Part shown: positions 12,910 through 26,018 of the stretch, in pieces | How positions within the stretch are numbered: position 1 is the first letter of the stretch | Layout of the letters: the number at the start of each line of letters is the position of its first letter | Source: Anthoceros angustus | Lineage: Eukaryota; Streptophyta; Anthocerotopsida; Anthocerotales; Anthocerotaceae | Direction of reading: 5' to 3' | Assembly: GCA_010909165.1 (NCBI GenBank) | Contig: MU008163.1 | Location: 868,001 to 932,000 of the forward strand | DNA length: 64,000 nucleotides | Made by a program: the position numbers and the translations under genes | Notes under the pieces: model-generated | Database searches by the model: none | Seen by the model: only the letters and a program-made list of their open reading frames with translations | Told to the model about the DNA's origin: nothing

Positions 12910-13593
12910 TTCGAACACACATGGGCGAAACTAACCTTTCCAGAAAGCGGTTTGAAAGCGGGACAACAGTGCAGCCGAATGCAGCGGATATTCTTCTCGC
13001 ACCTCCTCGAATGAAGAGCACCCGGTGTTTACCGCAACTTGTATGACATGGAACTTCTTCCGCAAAGTGATCTCCTCATCCATGCCCTTCAAATCAATAA
13101 GTCCGATTAAAACTTTTTACTGACGAATTTCTGCACTCTCGGTGGTATTCCTTGGAAGGATTTCCATGGCTTTGCCAACATGTCCTTTGGCTTCATTATC
13201 ATGTCCACTTGCTTTCGTCGGCCATCTTCTTCCCTTTCCCTTTCTTGCTAGTCCCTGCTGGTAAATGCTTCTTGTGTTCCATAAGCTCTCCAGCCTCCCA
13301 CTTTGAAAAAATCAAGTCCACATTGTCCCACACCTTCCCCTCCTGCTTGGCGATGCATAAAATGTGTGTGCGATTGTCTACTTTGTTCTGCTTGTAGACA
13401 TCGTCTTCGCGCCCTTCATCATCCTCAATCAATCCTAGCACTTTGTACAGATTGTACTTCCATGCCATGGTCATCTGTACTCCTTCGCGTTTCGCAATCA
13501 GCAGCTCATCTCGTAAGTCTGGGACACCTCAATGAAGTTCATCTTCTTTCTTTTGTCCGACATGGTATTGTGATCCGTGGCGGCACTCGCATT

Positions 13594-13926
13594 TCAAGTA
13601 AGCCCACAATAGACATGTGCTTCCACATATTGAAACCTCTTCTTCCACGGTGAGATATCACATAGATGTTTCATGGATGTATGGTTCCCACCAAGAACCC
13701 CATAACGTATTTTTCGCCATCGCTTCCGATCCGACGAGGTCAGGCACTCACTTGGATCTATCATACATAAGAGTGGCAAAACACCCTCCTCTATCCTCCC
13801 CTTCGAAATAACCCGAGCCAAATAATTGGCCCATGCCTCATCAACCCTGCGAATCTGCGCATCCGGCGTTATGTGCGATGCTGGTCTTAAGTTCTCCAAC
13901 TTGACCAACACTGTTTCCAAGACCAC
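13594..13926 (-). CDS. ParB-like nuclease-fold domain exon
   Basis: Open frame of about 110 codons inside the methylase gene. It shows the usual ParB/sulfiredoxin-fold order: LRP near residue 13, an alpha-helical ANYLARVISKGRIEEG segment, a strand PLLCMID, then YGVLGGNHTSMK, corresponding to the family's LDGxHR box. In ParB-domain methylases this part contacts DNA or nucleotide. Here G-G-N-H replaces the commoner G-x-H-R, so catalysis is uncertain. The same domain, cut at its start, is present at 9817-10033. Confidence 0.55.
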   Translation of the reverse strand: MVLETVLVKLENLRPASHITPDAQIRRVDEAWANYLARVISKGRIEEGVLPLLCMIDPSECLTSSDRKRWRKIRYGVLGGNHTSMKHLCDISPWKKRFQYVEAHVYCGLT

Positions 13927-14159
13927 CTTCGTAAGCTGAATCCCTCAGGCGAGAGAGGGGGTCTGCATCCCGGATCGCGTCTTCTAACCGTTCTTCATCT
14001 GTCGAAATATGGGTGAATGACTCAACGGATCCTCAAGCTGCCATTTTCTTCGCTTTTTCTTCCTCGCCTCCGTCGCCACTATGTGCCTTTGTAGTCCCTG
14101 CATGAATCCAAATTGAGCGGGCGCTTTCCCCAGAGAGCCTGGTGGTCACCGCCTCCCTT

Positions 14160-14180
14160 GAGGCGCCGGCCGGCGCCCTC
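14160..14180. repeat. GC-rich palindrome, family member 4
   Basis: Contains the exact 16-bp palindrome GGCGCCGGCCGGCGCC inside the acidic-linker part of the methylase gene. A partial copy (GGCGCCGGCGGCCCC) sits at about 14289. Confidence 0.85.
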
Positions 14181-14381
14181 CTCCTTCTTCCCGCTCAACC
14201 TGCCTCCACACCCTCTTCCCTCTCGGGATCCCATGGTGTCGATTCTTCCACTGCGGTCCGGTGGAAGGGCTCGCGGAAGCTCTTCCAGGCGCCGGCGGCC
14301 CCATCTCCTTGTTGAAACCGGATAAACCGGTTAGGATCCGGGGTGGGCAAGTTCGGCCCTGCTCCACCCTTCAACACACCT

Positions 14382-14405
14382 GGGGCGCCGGCCGGCCGGC
14401 GCCCT
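14382..14405. repeat. GC-rich palindrome, family member 5
   Basis: GGGCGCCGGCC-GGCCGGCGCCC: an expanded version with one extra GGCC in the centre. It encodes a GARAPAGRRP-type stretch where it is read in frame. Confidence 0.85.
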
Positions 14406-15456
14406 GGCCCCTGTTCCGGACTGTAGGCCATGGTTGGGACAACCATTGACGCCATGCAATGCCAGGCTTGGCAGCATATCTGCATCTCCGTCTTCCTCAT
14501 GCCCCCCAGACACTTCTTCCTCCGAATGCCCGAGGACGTCTGGAATGGGGCCATCTTCCTCATCTGAGGGCCCAAGTTCACTTTCTGGGATCTGGGGCTC
14601 CGGACTCTCTGCCTCTTCTGCAATTCTTTGATGGGCTGCTCTCACCCTTCTCATTGAAAGCTCTCTCCTGTGATCCACTGCCTCCGTAATCTTCCCAAAT
14701 AGCCTCATGAGGGCCATTCACTAACGGTGGAAAGCGAAAGCGAAAATCACGTCAGTCATCCAAGCCTTATGGTTCTCAAAAAGACATTTTGTTGTTCCAA
14801 CTTACAGTGTGTTGTCGCATGCACTCGCGGAACTCTTCGACAAGTGAGCGAGGTGCACATTTCTTGGCATTGAACCCTCGGAGGCTGAGAACATAAGACC
14901 TGTAAATATCAGGGTCCTGAATCACTGCGTCAAACTCATATGGCCTGGTGGTGCAAAACAGCGTAAACTCGGCTCCCCTCATTCATATCCATTGTTGCCC
15001 AGATTACCCATCCGCTCTTGCTCTGATTGGGCAAAGCCCCTGCCCATTATCGAGTTTCAAAGGCGTCCATCTTCTTCCTCTTACGGATGCGGATCACGGC
15101 GAGCATCCAATCCTTCAAAATCATAACAGGTCAATCGGCCTCCCGATCTGCGGATGTGCACGGTTTCCTCGTATGAAAGCGATGGAATTGGAGGTGGCAC
15201 CACATGCTTTGAGGTTTGAGCCTCCTTCCCGCCCCTTGCACGCACCTTTGTCGGCTTGTCTTCCACGAAGACATGCTCCCGATTTTGCCTCCACCGATGG
15301 TTTATGCCCTCCCACACCTCCCGCTCCCGGCCTTCGTGGCGCCTACCTTCTTGCGGGTTGGCCGCTCGCCTTGTTCCCAGCTTCGTTTCTTACGCCGTTC
15401 TTGTGGCCGGTCGGCCTTGCCTCGCCAAGTCCTTCTTGCTCCGCCTCCGCCGCCAT

Positions 15457-16093
15457 CTCAATTGCGCAAACAAGCAAGCATCGGCTGGGCGGGCGAAAGT
15501 AAATCAGCTGCGCGGAAAGATGAATGGAAGGAAGGTGATGCTCGATCACATGGAGGGCCGAACTGTCTCGCAAAACGCCGATTGATGGCTTCCATTGCCT
15601 CTCAAAAGCTCGGAATCGCTGCTGAATTCTCGCTCGCGTGGCGCAAGGGACAAAGCGCAATTCAAGCGCAATTGTTCTCCAACTCGCCAAGCAACACCAC
15701 GTATGCACTGCCCTCGTTACTTCTCTGGTGAAAATCGCCCCAGCCCCAAATCGCGAGCAAGAGAGAGGTTTGTAATTAGGGTTCCCTTGCCCCGCATTTA
15801 TAGACCAAAACGTACTTAACATTTCACGTTACACCATATTTCGCTATGCCTAATATAAACTCTTGTCTATCCATAATCACATTGACTTGGTGGCGGGCAC
15901 CATAATTGTCGACCATAAAAAGGCATGACGGCGCGATCCACCGTTGGATACCTCTCAGTGATAGACCATCATGATGTCGTAACGACAGAGAGAAATAATG
16001 TCCTTCCTATCTTTGCGATATGCCTTCTAAGGCACACAGCTGCCATTCGCATGCAACTTCCTTCACAAATCTCCTCGCCTGTCTGCCTCTCCC
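15457..16093. promoter_or_regulatory. Divergent intergenic region between methylase and DUF7869 genes
   Basis: This interval separates the two divergent genes and would hold both promoters. The minus-strand ORF extends above the ATG at 15456 but lacks family features. No convincing TATA pair or operator is visible. Inferred only from gene orientation. Confidence 0.3.
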
Positions 16094-19000
16094 ATGCCCA
16101 CGGCGAGGGCGCTCTCAAGCAAGGTTCTTGTGAACGACGAGGGCATACAATGTTGCGCCTCACCCACACCCCGGAAGGACAAGAGGTTTGAGTTCTTTGA
16201 TGCACTGCGATTTCACGTTTCCTCGCGGGTTTGTTTTATGATTCTAAGTTCAGTTGTTTTCGATTGTGGGCTCATCGGCTATCAGGATCATCTTTGGGAT
16301 CAACACTTGCCTTCCCAATGTCCGTGCTTCACAGAAAACAAGAGAAGGGAGGAGGCTAGCTGTGAAGGCCGCCACATCGCCGACATCTGCCGCTACCCGT
16401 CGTGTGCATTTTGCCATTGCAGAAGAATGTAGAGATGATGAAGGTTAAATTTCTTCCCTTCAGATTATAATTGACGATGGGCGGTGTGAAAATTCGTTGA
16501 ATATTCGGACATTGCTCTTGCAGATGCAATCGACATTTGTCGCCAAATGTCCGCGAGGTGTTCCTCGAACACCTAGGAATTTGCATCGCTATCTTTGGAG
16601 GAAGCCCATCCAAACGCGTTCTCTTTCCTTCCCATTGTCCGTGACCTTCCCTGAGACCATGGTTCCACGCCGTGGTTTGTTTCATGAGGATATTGTTGCT
16701 CGCCTCCACTCACCGGATGATGAAGGCCCGGTGGGGACGACGACGATTCCGCCACTTCCGGACACGATGCTCTCAATCCTTCCATCCAAGCCTCGGTGAC
16801 ACTTTGAAGGCCCACAACCGCAAATACTCTATCATGCCGGAGGCAGCTGGAGTGTCGTTGACAAAAGTGAAGGGAGACAATGCTTGCGATTTCAAGAAGC
16901 CTTGTTGCAACAAAATGTGTTTGCTAAAGGCGACCAAAGAGCGATTTCGAGCGATACCGCTTTCTTGGATGGGAGGCGAGCAGGAGACATTTCTTGATCT
17001 CTTGTTGATCGGATGGAGTGCAGGATAGAAGGAAAGCGGTCACACATCTCATGGGAGCGACTCTTATCTTGCTGAAGGCTTTCAAAGAGTGTATTGCCTT
17101 GGGCACAAGAGGTATGAGGAGCTAAAGAGCGAGTCTTTCTGGAATCACCTTGGGATGGATTCGGACCAAACCCAAGGCACAATCTACTTATCGCTTGATG
17201 CCATTTCTTGGATGGACAATGCTTTTATGTTTATGGCCGGCCCCTAATTTGGAAGTATTTAATCTACCCGACACGTATACAAAGTTGGAAATATGGGCGT
17301 TGTACAAGCGTCGGTCTCTAGCATACGCTATGTGAAGTATCCATGGTTCTTAAAAGCGTGGAGAAGCAACTTCCCAGTAAAAATCCAAGTCCAACAGTTT
17401 TCAACATGCTCGCTTTGCAGCTGAGAGCACTATAAAATACAAAGCACAAGCAAGATCAAGGTAAATTGCACCGATGTGTCTTTCATGTGCTTGTTCCTCT
17501 GTTGTTGAATGCCCCTATCATCCGCACCGGATGTACCCTTCTTGTCTTCTTGTCATGATCGATTCATGTGCTTGCAATGCCCAATACTTACCATGGATTG
17601 GGTTTCCCGAGTGCGTCCAACCCTCGGGCCGGCGCCTCTCTCGGTGCACGGAGGCGCGGCCGGCGCCTTCTGCACCTGATGATGATTCGAGACCCTCCCA
17701 AATCATCCGTCGGTGGCGAGAAAAGGGGAAGGCGCCGGCCGGCGCCCTTCCCCATTTCTTGATCTCTTGTTGATATGGGTACTTTTGAAAAAGCTTTTGT
17801 ATAGGTTGGATGGTTCTCTGCAAAGTCGGGCGGGATGGTGAGGATGGGGGTCTTTTTATTGCTGATTATGATGTTCGTTTTGGCACGAGAAATACGTTGC
17901 CTTGGAAGCACATCGTGTGCGGCTCCACCGAGGCAGAAAATGGCTAAACACAGGAGCAAGAGCTATGTGGAGCCACATAAGTATATCTATCAATTGATGG
18001 AATGGACCAAAAAGGCAGAGATACCTCATCTTCTCCGGTGGCGAAAAACCTCGTAGAGGTGTCGTATTCGATCCACGTGGTTGGGTGCATGATTCACAAC
18101 TATACGCTTAAAGCTAGAGCCTATTTGCATTATGCGAATTTGCGGAACGACGCGAATCTTACGATCACCATTATTCAGGACGTTATACAGAACTACGAGG
18201 GTGTCCTGCCAAGAGTTTTGTACTTGCAGTTGGACAACACATGCAGGGAGAATAAGAACCAGCTGCTTTTTGCTTATCTGAACATGCTTGTTGATATGGG
18301 TACTTTTGAAAAAGTGAAAGTGGGATTCCTTTTGGTCGGACATACTCATGATCAAATCGACGGATGTTTTCTTGCTTCTCCAAAAGCTTGAAACATAAAA
18401 AGCTCACACGCTTCCGCATTGTCGAGATCTTGGTGCAAGCGTACACGCCTACACAGGTCAAGGTATTGGTAGTGGCCGACTTCCTCATATGTGTGGCCCA
18501 TTACACAAGGCCGAGAGGACTCGATTATGGGGCGGTTAAGCGAACAACCTATCGTTCCGGCACTTCAAAATAACACGTGAAGAAAGCGGCCCGTGGGTTT
18601 GTGATGATCGAGCAAGCGATTCGACCTCGCCTCGATGGGAAGCGAAGGGGTTTGGAGTTTTGAAATTGTGCCTTGGACACTATAATTGCGCCCTTAGCGC
18701 CTTGATCGAGGATAAAAAGGAAGCCATGATATTATCTCCAAGCTGCGTTGCTCATCTAAAGGCTGGTCTTGGAACTTAGGCCGTATGTGACATCAGGAGT
18801 TTTATGGTGGGAAGCTTTACGGGTGGACCAGAGGAGATTCTTTGTTATTGTGGAAAACAACATTGGCCTTGTGCTAAACAAACCTTGGAGGTGGTACGCC
18901 AGATCTGAAGTGGAAGGTACAACCCAACCTCTGCATGTTCGGATGAAGCCTTCTTTGGAGGAGGCATTCTTGAGGAGCTCCCTAGCGAGATATGTATTTG

Positions 19001-19507
19001 GGAGCATACCAAAATGGGAGGCAACAACAAGAAATGTCACGGTTGAATGGTGATATCGCGAAATAAAGCGGGAATGTTAGTTGCGGTTCCGCGAACGACA
19101 CGCAAAATAGGCCCTTTTGGATTGGCAAGGTGACTTGTGTTGAACTACATGCACCGAGCCTCACTTCCTTGTTCATTGGTACAGGCGAACACAGATGCGT
19201 ATGAAGGGAGGTCGTGGAAGAATATATAATCGGAGGGATGGCGCGGGAGAAGCAACTCGGGGAGGCAGGCGAAGGCTATCCATCAAGAATATCCAACAAG
19301 TTTTTGTTCACCAAGCAGTCATCCTCTATTATGGGTTCAGACTACGGAAACATTTATGCTGTGGATAAGAAGGCCATAAAAGATAAGTTAATTGAATTGC
19401 GAGGGTTTATTCAACCAGCGAGTCAAAGTGCAACCGAGGACAGCGAAGAGGATGGTCAGGATGCCGGGCCCAGCGAAGATGAAGGCGTGGAGTCGGGCGA
19501 AGAGTAG
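16094..19507 (+). CDS. DUF7869-like (transposase/integrase-like) protein, frames interrupted
   Basis: A plus-strand gene of several exons. A possible start is the ATG at 16094. A Cys cluster (CDFKKPCCNKMC, about 16888) resembles the zinc-binding region of this family. After a linker with SYVEPHKYIYQLMEW (about 17962), the best-conserved block at 18002-18391 carries LPRVLYLQLDNTCRENKNQ and VGFLLVGHTHDQIDGCF. These are the two hallmark motifs of the DUF7869/RNase H-fold family, with acidic residues in LQLDN and HDQID. A Leu-rich segment with AYT follows near 18440. The C-terminus, at 19214-19507, is acidic. GC palindromes interrupt it at 17624-17761. Frame changes near 16800, 17030 and 18390 mean introns, decay or consensus errors. 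The role as the element's transposase is inferred. Confidence 0.55.
17643..17676. repeat. GC-rich palindrome with extended arms, family member 6
   Basis: Core GGCGCGGCCGGCGCC flanked by GGTGCA on the left and TGCACC on the right, so the unique flanking sequence is also inverted. A partial copy lies directly upstream at 17624-17640. Confidence 0.85.
17719..17761. repeat. GC-rich palindrome with long arms, family member 7
   Basis: An imperfect palindrome of more than 40 bp: the core GCGCCGGCCGGCGC is flanked by GAAAAGGGGAAG and CCTTCCCCATTTC, which pair with few mismatches. It lies inside the DUF7869-like gene. Confidence 0.85.
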
Positions 19508-20522
19508 GAAACACTCTGAATGATCTGTCATTTTCGCCGGGCAATTGATGAGGTTATGCGTCATGCTCTATTCCTGTAGTTTGCAGTGCACAATTCTATG
19601 TGCAGTGCACATTTCTGAATAGTATCTACGCCCATGCTAGGATTTTGGTTGTGGCTATCCTCTATGAGAAGTTGTAGACCTGTCATAGATATTATCTTCC
19701 AAGTTTCAAGAGTTTGTGCTTACCATTGAGAAGGACACGTGGGGACTGTGGCCAAAGGGCCGCGCTCGGCATTGCGGCATAATGTAAGGCATCACTCGTT
19801 GAGCCGTGCGGGCATGTTCCTCTGCGTCATGGCGGGAACTAGTTTCGCTGTTTTAAGTTCATCTGCGATCGGGGGCGGTGAATATATTTGCGACCACAAT
19901 TGAGACTGTGCGGAAGCCATCCCCCACCCCAATCCTGAAGTCTTTTTTAAACCAAATCCGAGTTAAGGCCTGCAACTCGCCGCCATTCGCAAGGGATCGT
20001 CGGCATGGCGGAAAAGGGCCGCCGGCGGCGTCCTTCCTCTCAAACACCTTTCATACCACCGCCAGCCGGTAGTCCTCAAAGTTTCATCACCCTTCTTTTT
20101 GTAGATTTCATTTTCTTTTTAAAAGACCAATTTACGGCAAAGAATGGCCTTGTCATGGGTCGTAAATGCGGACCAATTGAGGTTAACTCTAACACCATAA
20201 CCCTTCGCGTTGAATGGATCTTCTATCGGTTCATACAATTGTCACCCTTCTTTTACGTAATTGACTCATACCCCAAAAAGTGCGAGTTCAATGCCCATGT
20301 GAAACCCCCTTCAGAGGATATATGTCACAAAACCCTCTTCGTGAATATTCACCCCCTTCGAAAGATATCGTGTTACCGCTACATGGTGTTGTGTTCAGTG
20401 TATACTATGATGAGAGAGAATCGTGATAGGCGAGCCATGGCATGCCACGCCAGACTTTACACGCGTGAAGTGTTGATTGCTTCGGAGATTGAGACGAAGG
20501 ACATAGAGAGGTATGTACTAGG
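19508..20522. other. 3' flank of the DUF7869-like gene
   Basis: No gene recognised. It holds a GCCGCCGGCGGC palindrome at about 20018 and, at 20342-20374, the inverted copy of the module found at 5992 and 11388. It may be the right subterminal region of the large element. Confidence 0.4.
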
Positions 20523-21027
20523 GTGTCATTTTGACCCCGTCCCAAGCTCAGTCCCGGTCCCGGCATGTGTTAAAAAAAACATGGGACCGGAGGTTCTTCA
20601 GGAGTCCGGTCCTCACCCTCGGTCCCCTATTTTTTCCGGGGACCGAGGGTTCATAAAAGGTCCGGTTTAAAATTAATAAATTACTTAATTTTATATCCAA
20701 GGATTTATATTTATTATGGACACATGGACCCATCTTATAATTGGTATGGTCATAAAGACACTTACCATGGATCTATGGGCTATGTCTTTATTTATCTAAT
20801 ACCATCCATGGCCTATTAATACAGCCTTTATTCTATTAGATTTTATTAGCTTATTTTGATATATCTATCTGGAGTCAGTTAGCATAGCTCCCCTTTATAT
20901 TTTATAAATTATTTATTTAATATTTATTATATTTAGTGACCAAGGGTCGCAAAAACCTGATCCTGCTCGGTCCGGACCGAGCGTAAAACTAAGCGGTCCG
21001 GGGAGATAGTACTCGGTCAAATGACAC
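20523..21027. mobile_element. MITE-like element with GGTGTCATTTGACC termini
   Basis: The ends read GGTGTCATTTTGACC (20523) and GGTCAAATGACACC (ending 21027), a terminal inverted repeat of about 14 bp with one indel. Inside are GGTCCGGACCGAG-type repeats and AT-rich sequence, and no coding capacity. A clear target duplication is not visible. Confidence 0.6.
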
Positions 21028-21135
21028 CGGACTATGTACATGTTGTGGCGTGGAGGGCCGTGCGGACACACGTCTGCCTTAATGGCCATCTGCATCCATT
21101 TGCAAGCGAGGCTGGTGGCCGAGCGTGCATCGGCC

Positions 21136-21655
21136 CCTAATTGGGAATTCTATAAATGGGATTCCTCTCTAAATAGGACCTCCCATCCTACTCCCTTTAG
21201 TTTACAATGTAATAAATGGGACTTTTCCCTAAATGATAATTGGGATCTTTTGAAACATACATTCATGTTAGTTTCACCTCCCTAAATGGGATTTCTAATT
21301 TTTTTACTAAAAAAATGAAAAAAAGGAAGAAAAAAGAATCCATTATTTGAGAGCACAATAGACTTTTAGGTGTGATTGAAGACTCTTAAGCTAAGCTTTT
21401 TCCTTTATGATAGATAGAGGTTTTTTGATGCTGCTTAGAGAGAGTGCTAGCTTTCAAACAACTATATAAAGAACTGGTAAAAGTTATTTTTAGTGAAACC
21501 TATCAATCAAAATTTAATTTTTCTTTTTTTGGGGTATTTTTTGATTTTTTTAAAGTTTATAACATTTTTATTATTTTTAAATAGGGAAAATACAATCGGG
21601 ACACTTCCCTTAATGGGACCTTTAAAGGCACTCCGAACCAGTCCCAATTAGGGGG
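21136..21655. mobile_element. MITE-like element with CCCCTAATTGGGA termini
   Basis: CCCCTAATTGGGA at 21136 pairs with TCCCAATTAGGGG ending near 21655. The interior is AT-rich and repeats TAAATGGGA-like words near both ends. Non-coding; superfamily not assigned. Confidence 0.6.
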
Positions 21656-21659
21656 GGTG

Positions 21660-24655
<2,996 letters not shown>

Positions 24656-25960
24656 CCGTGAGTGTCATCTGCGAAACTAGCGTCTCGAGACGTTCACACT
24701 CAGTCACTTGCCAAACATCAGTTCGCAAGACGGTTGAAGACCACTCACAGAACCTGCAGACATGTTTGGGCTGGGATCTTTGGGTCTTTGTGCGGCGCCC
24801 AAATTATTCGCTTGTCGGAGTTTCTCAAATTCCTATCTTCTCCTACCGATCAGAAGATTGAACCAAGAGACTCGGTTGAGCCTCTCTCACCTGCCACTTT
24901 AGAGTGTGTATCCCTCTTGGGCGAAATGTTGCCTTCCGGTTTGTGTTGTTTGCGCTGTTTTGTCTCGATCTCGGACTCCTTGTAATTTTTAAATCTTTAT
25001 AAAATCTTAAAATTTCTTTAAAAAAAATGCTGGTAAGCAAATGCGACGAGCGGTTAGACCTTGTGGGTCGGATGGGACTGACAGGGATATGGCCTTTTCG
25101 AACGGCTCAATATTAGATGACATCTTATTAGACTCCCGATAGAATTTCAACTACCTCCATTGGCTATTCCACCAACACGGTGGGAGCACCCCAACGCTAT
25201 AAAATTTGTATGTGACCAAGTATGGTGAAGGTTCCGTTTTACAACACACTTGACATGTGTATGTCCTAAATAATTTAAAATAGAAAAGAAAAAAATCACA
25301 AAGGAGATTACGGTAATATGCTGATCCTTTACCAATTACACAGTGAGTGTCCTTCACATGCCATCCTGCTACCATCTATGTATCTTGCAAAATTTGGAGC
25401 TACAAGGCGTCGAGGACTTAGTGCGCTTGCTTTAGTAGTATCTAGCCTCTCACTTTTGGCATTGGGTGCAGGAGCTTAAATTTCTCTGAACATTGGAGCT
25501 CGGGATGGCTCGACGGGTGCATTGCATACCTCCATGGTTCAAGGCTCTTTATGATTTTTGCTTTGCACCTGCCCACTTTTTTTGGTTTGGTGGGTAACGC
25601 CACTCTTGGTTTGGTTGCACCCCCCTCTTGTTGTCCCCGAGCAATATTTTGATGTAACCTCTTCAATCTTTTACAAAGTCATGTGAAACTGTGAAATAAA
25701 TCATATATTTCTAAATCCTCAATTAACGAAAGTTGCTTCCTTCTAATCATCATTTTGTGACCACATCACAAATGATTGAATATACAGAAATATACATACT
25801 TGAATATATATATATACATATATACATATTTTGGACAAAAGTAAGGAAAATTCATCTTGTTTTTTTTTAAAGAACGGTAGATTAAGGAGCCCAACACTCT
25901 CTTGAAAAATGAATATCGCTAATGACAATCCATTGCTAGGTAGCTCACAACATATGCCAT
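24656..25960. other. Intergenic, between SCPL copies (left part)
   Basis: No gene recognised. The sequence at 25030-25120 repeats that at 21690-21790. A Lys-rich minus-strand frame at 25442-25666 could be retroelement debris. AT-rich from 25690 onward. Confidence 0.4.
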
Positions 25961-26018
25961 TGGGCAAAGACGAATAAGTAGCTTATACATAAGTAAGCTA
26001 CTTATTCGTCTTTGCCCA
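25961..26018. repeat. Perfect 25-bp-arm hairpin, 8-nt loop
   Basis: Arms 25961-25985 and 25994-26018 are exact reverse complements; the loop is TACATAAG. It lies in AT-rich intergenic DNA and is unrelated in sequence to the hairpins at 3446 and 53491. Confidence 0.9.

Larger units (their letters stand above)
10033..13895. repeat. Right copy of the large tandem duplication (U2-C-T2)
   Basis: This is colinear with 4641-10032 except that it has only one methylase unit (C) where the left copy has two. Past 13890 it continues into unique sequence holding the 5' half of the methylase gene, so this is the parental copy and the left copy lost the 5' half. Confidence 0.88.
11745..15456 (-). pseudogene. 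ParB-like domain + DNA N-4/N-6 methylase, most complete copy
   Basis: Minus-strand, multi-exon, with frame breaks. In order: a possible ATG at 15456; an exon at about 15081-15330; an exon at 14807-14982 (RGAEFTLFCTTRPYEF) with a GT donor; an acidic region at 14331-14717; a ParB-like domain at 13594-13926 (KLENLRP, KGRIEEGVLPL, then YGVLGGNHTSMKHL, with GGNH at 13681-13692); a conserved central region at 12600-13470; and a class-beta methylase core at 12075-12300, where RPLGLMMKLIRTFSREGDW leads into motif I LDVCSGSGTT (12111-12140). After a probable intron ending CCCACCGCAG comes EVCIEKDSQ (about 11940), matching the acidic strand that binds S-adenosylmethionine. Family knowledge: ParB-domain methylases are typical of phages and bacterial islands. 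I could not place the catalytic [DNS]PP[YFW] motif. The target base, adenine N6 or cytosine N4, is unknown. Confidence 0.6.
3725..21089. mobile_element. Candidate large transposon: methylase plus DUF7869-type gene
   Basis: Seen: a minus-strand gene encoding ParB-like and DNA-methylase domains (partly duplicated), a minus-strand accessory ORF and a divergent plus-strand DUF7869-like gene lie together, and all share one palindrome family. A module of about 32 bp, reading AACACGATATCTT then GAAGGGGGTGAATAT, occurs at 5992-6023 and 11388-11419 and inverted at 20342-20374. A weaker inverted pair, TGCCTTAATGGCCAT at 21075-21089 and its complement at 3725-3739, is used here only as a provisional outer boundary; a 15-mer match this size could be chance. 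Inferred: one composite DNA transposon. The coding core from about 4.6 to 19.5 kb is better supported than the ends, and the alternative is several adjacent elements. Confidence 0.4.

Noticed and set aside
11745-15456. Bacterial or phage contamination as the source of the ParB-methylase gene
   Set aside because: The gene has candidate GT-AG introns, is repeated in the same contig with plant-type neighbours, and shares palindromes with a eukaryotic DUF7869-like gene. Contig error is not fully excluded and is listed as a check.
14948-15731. Overlapping plus-strand ORFs of 184 and 171 codons
   Set aside because: GC-rich antisense frames over the 5' exons of the methylase gene, without family motifs or conserved starts.
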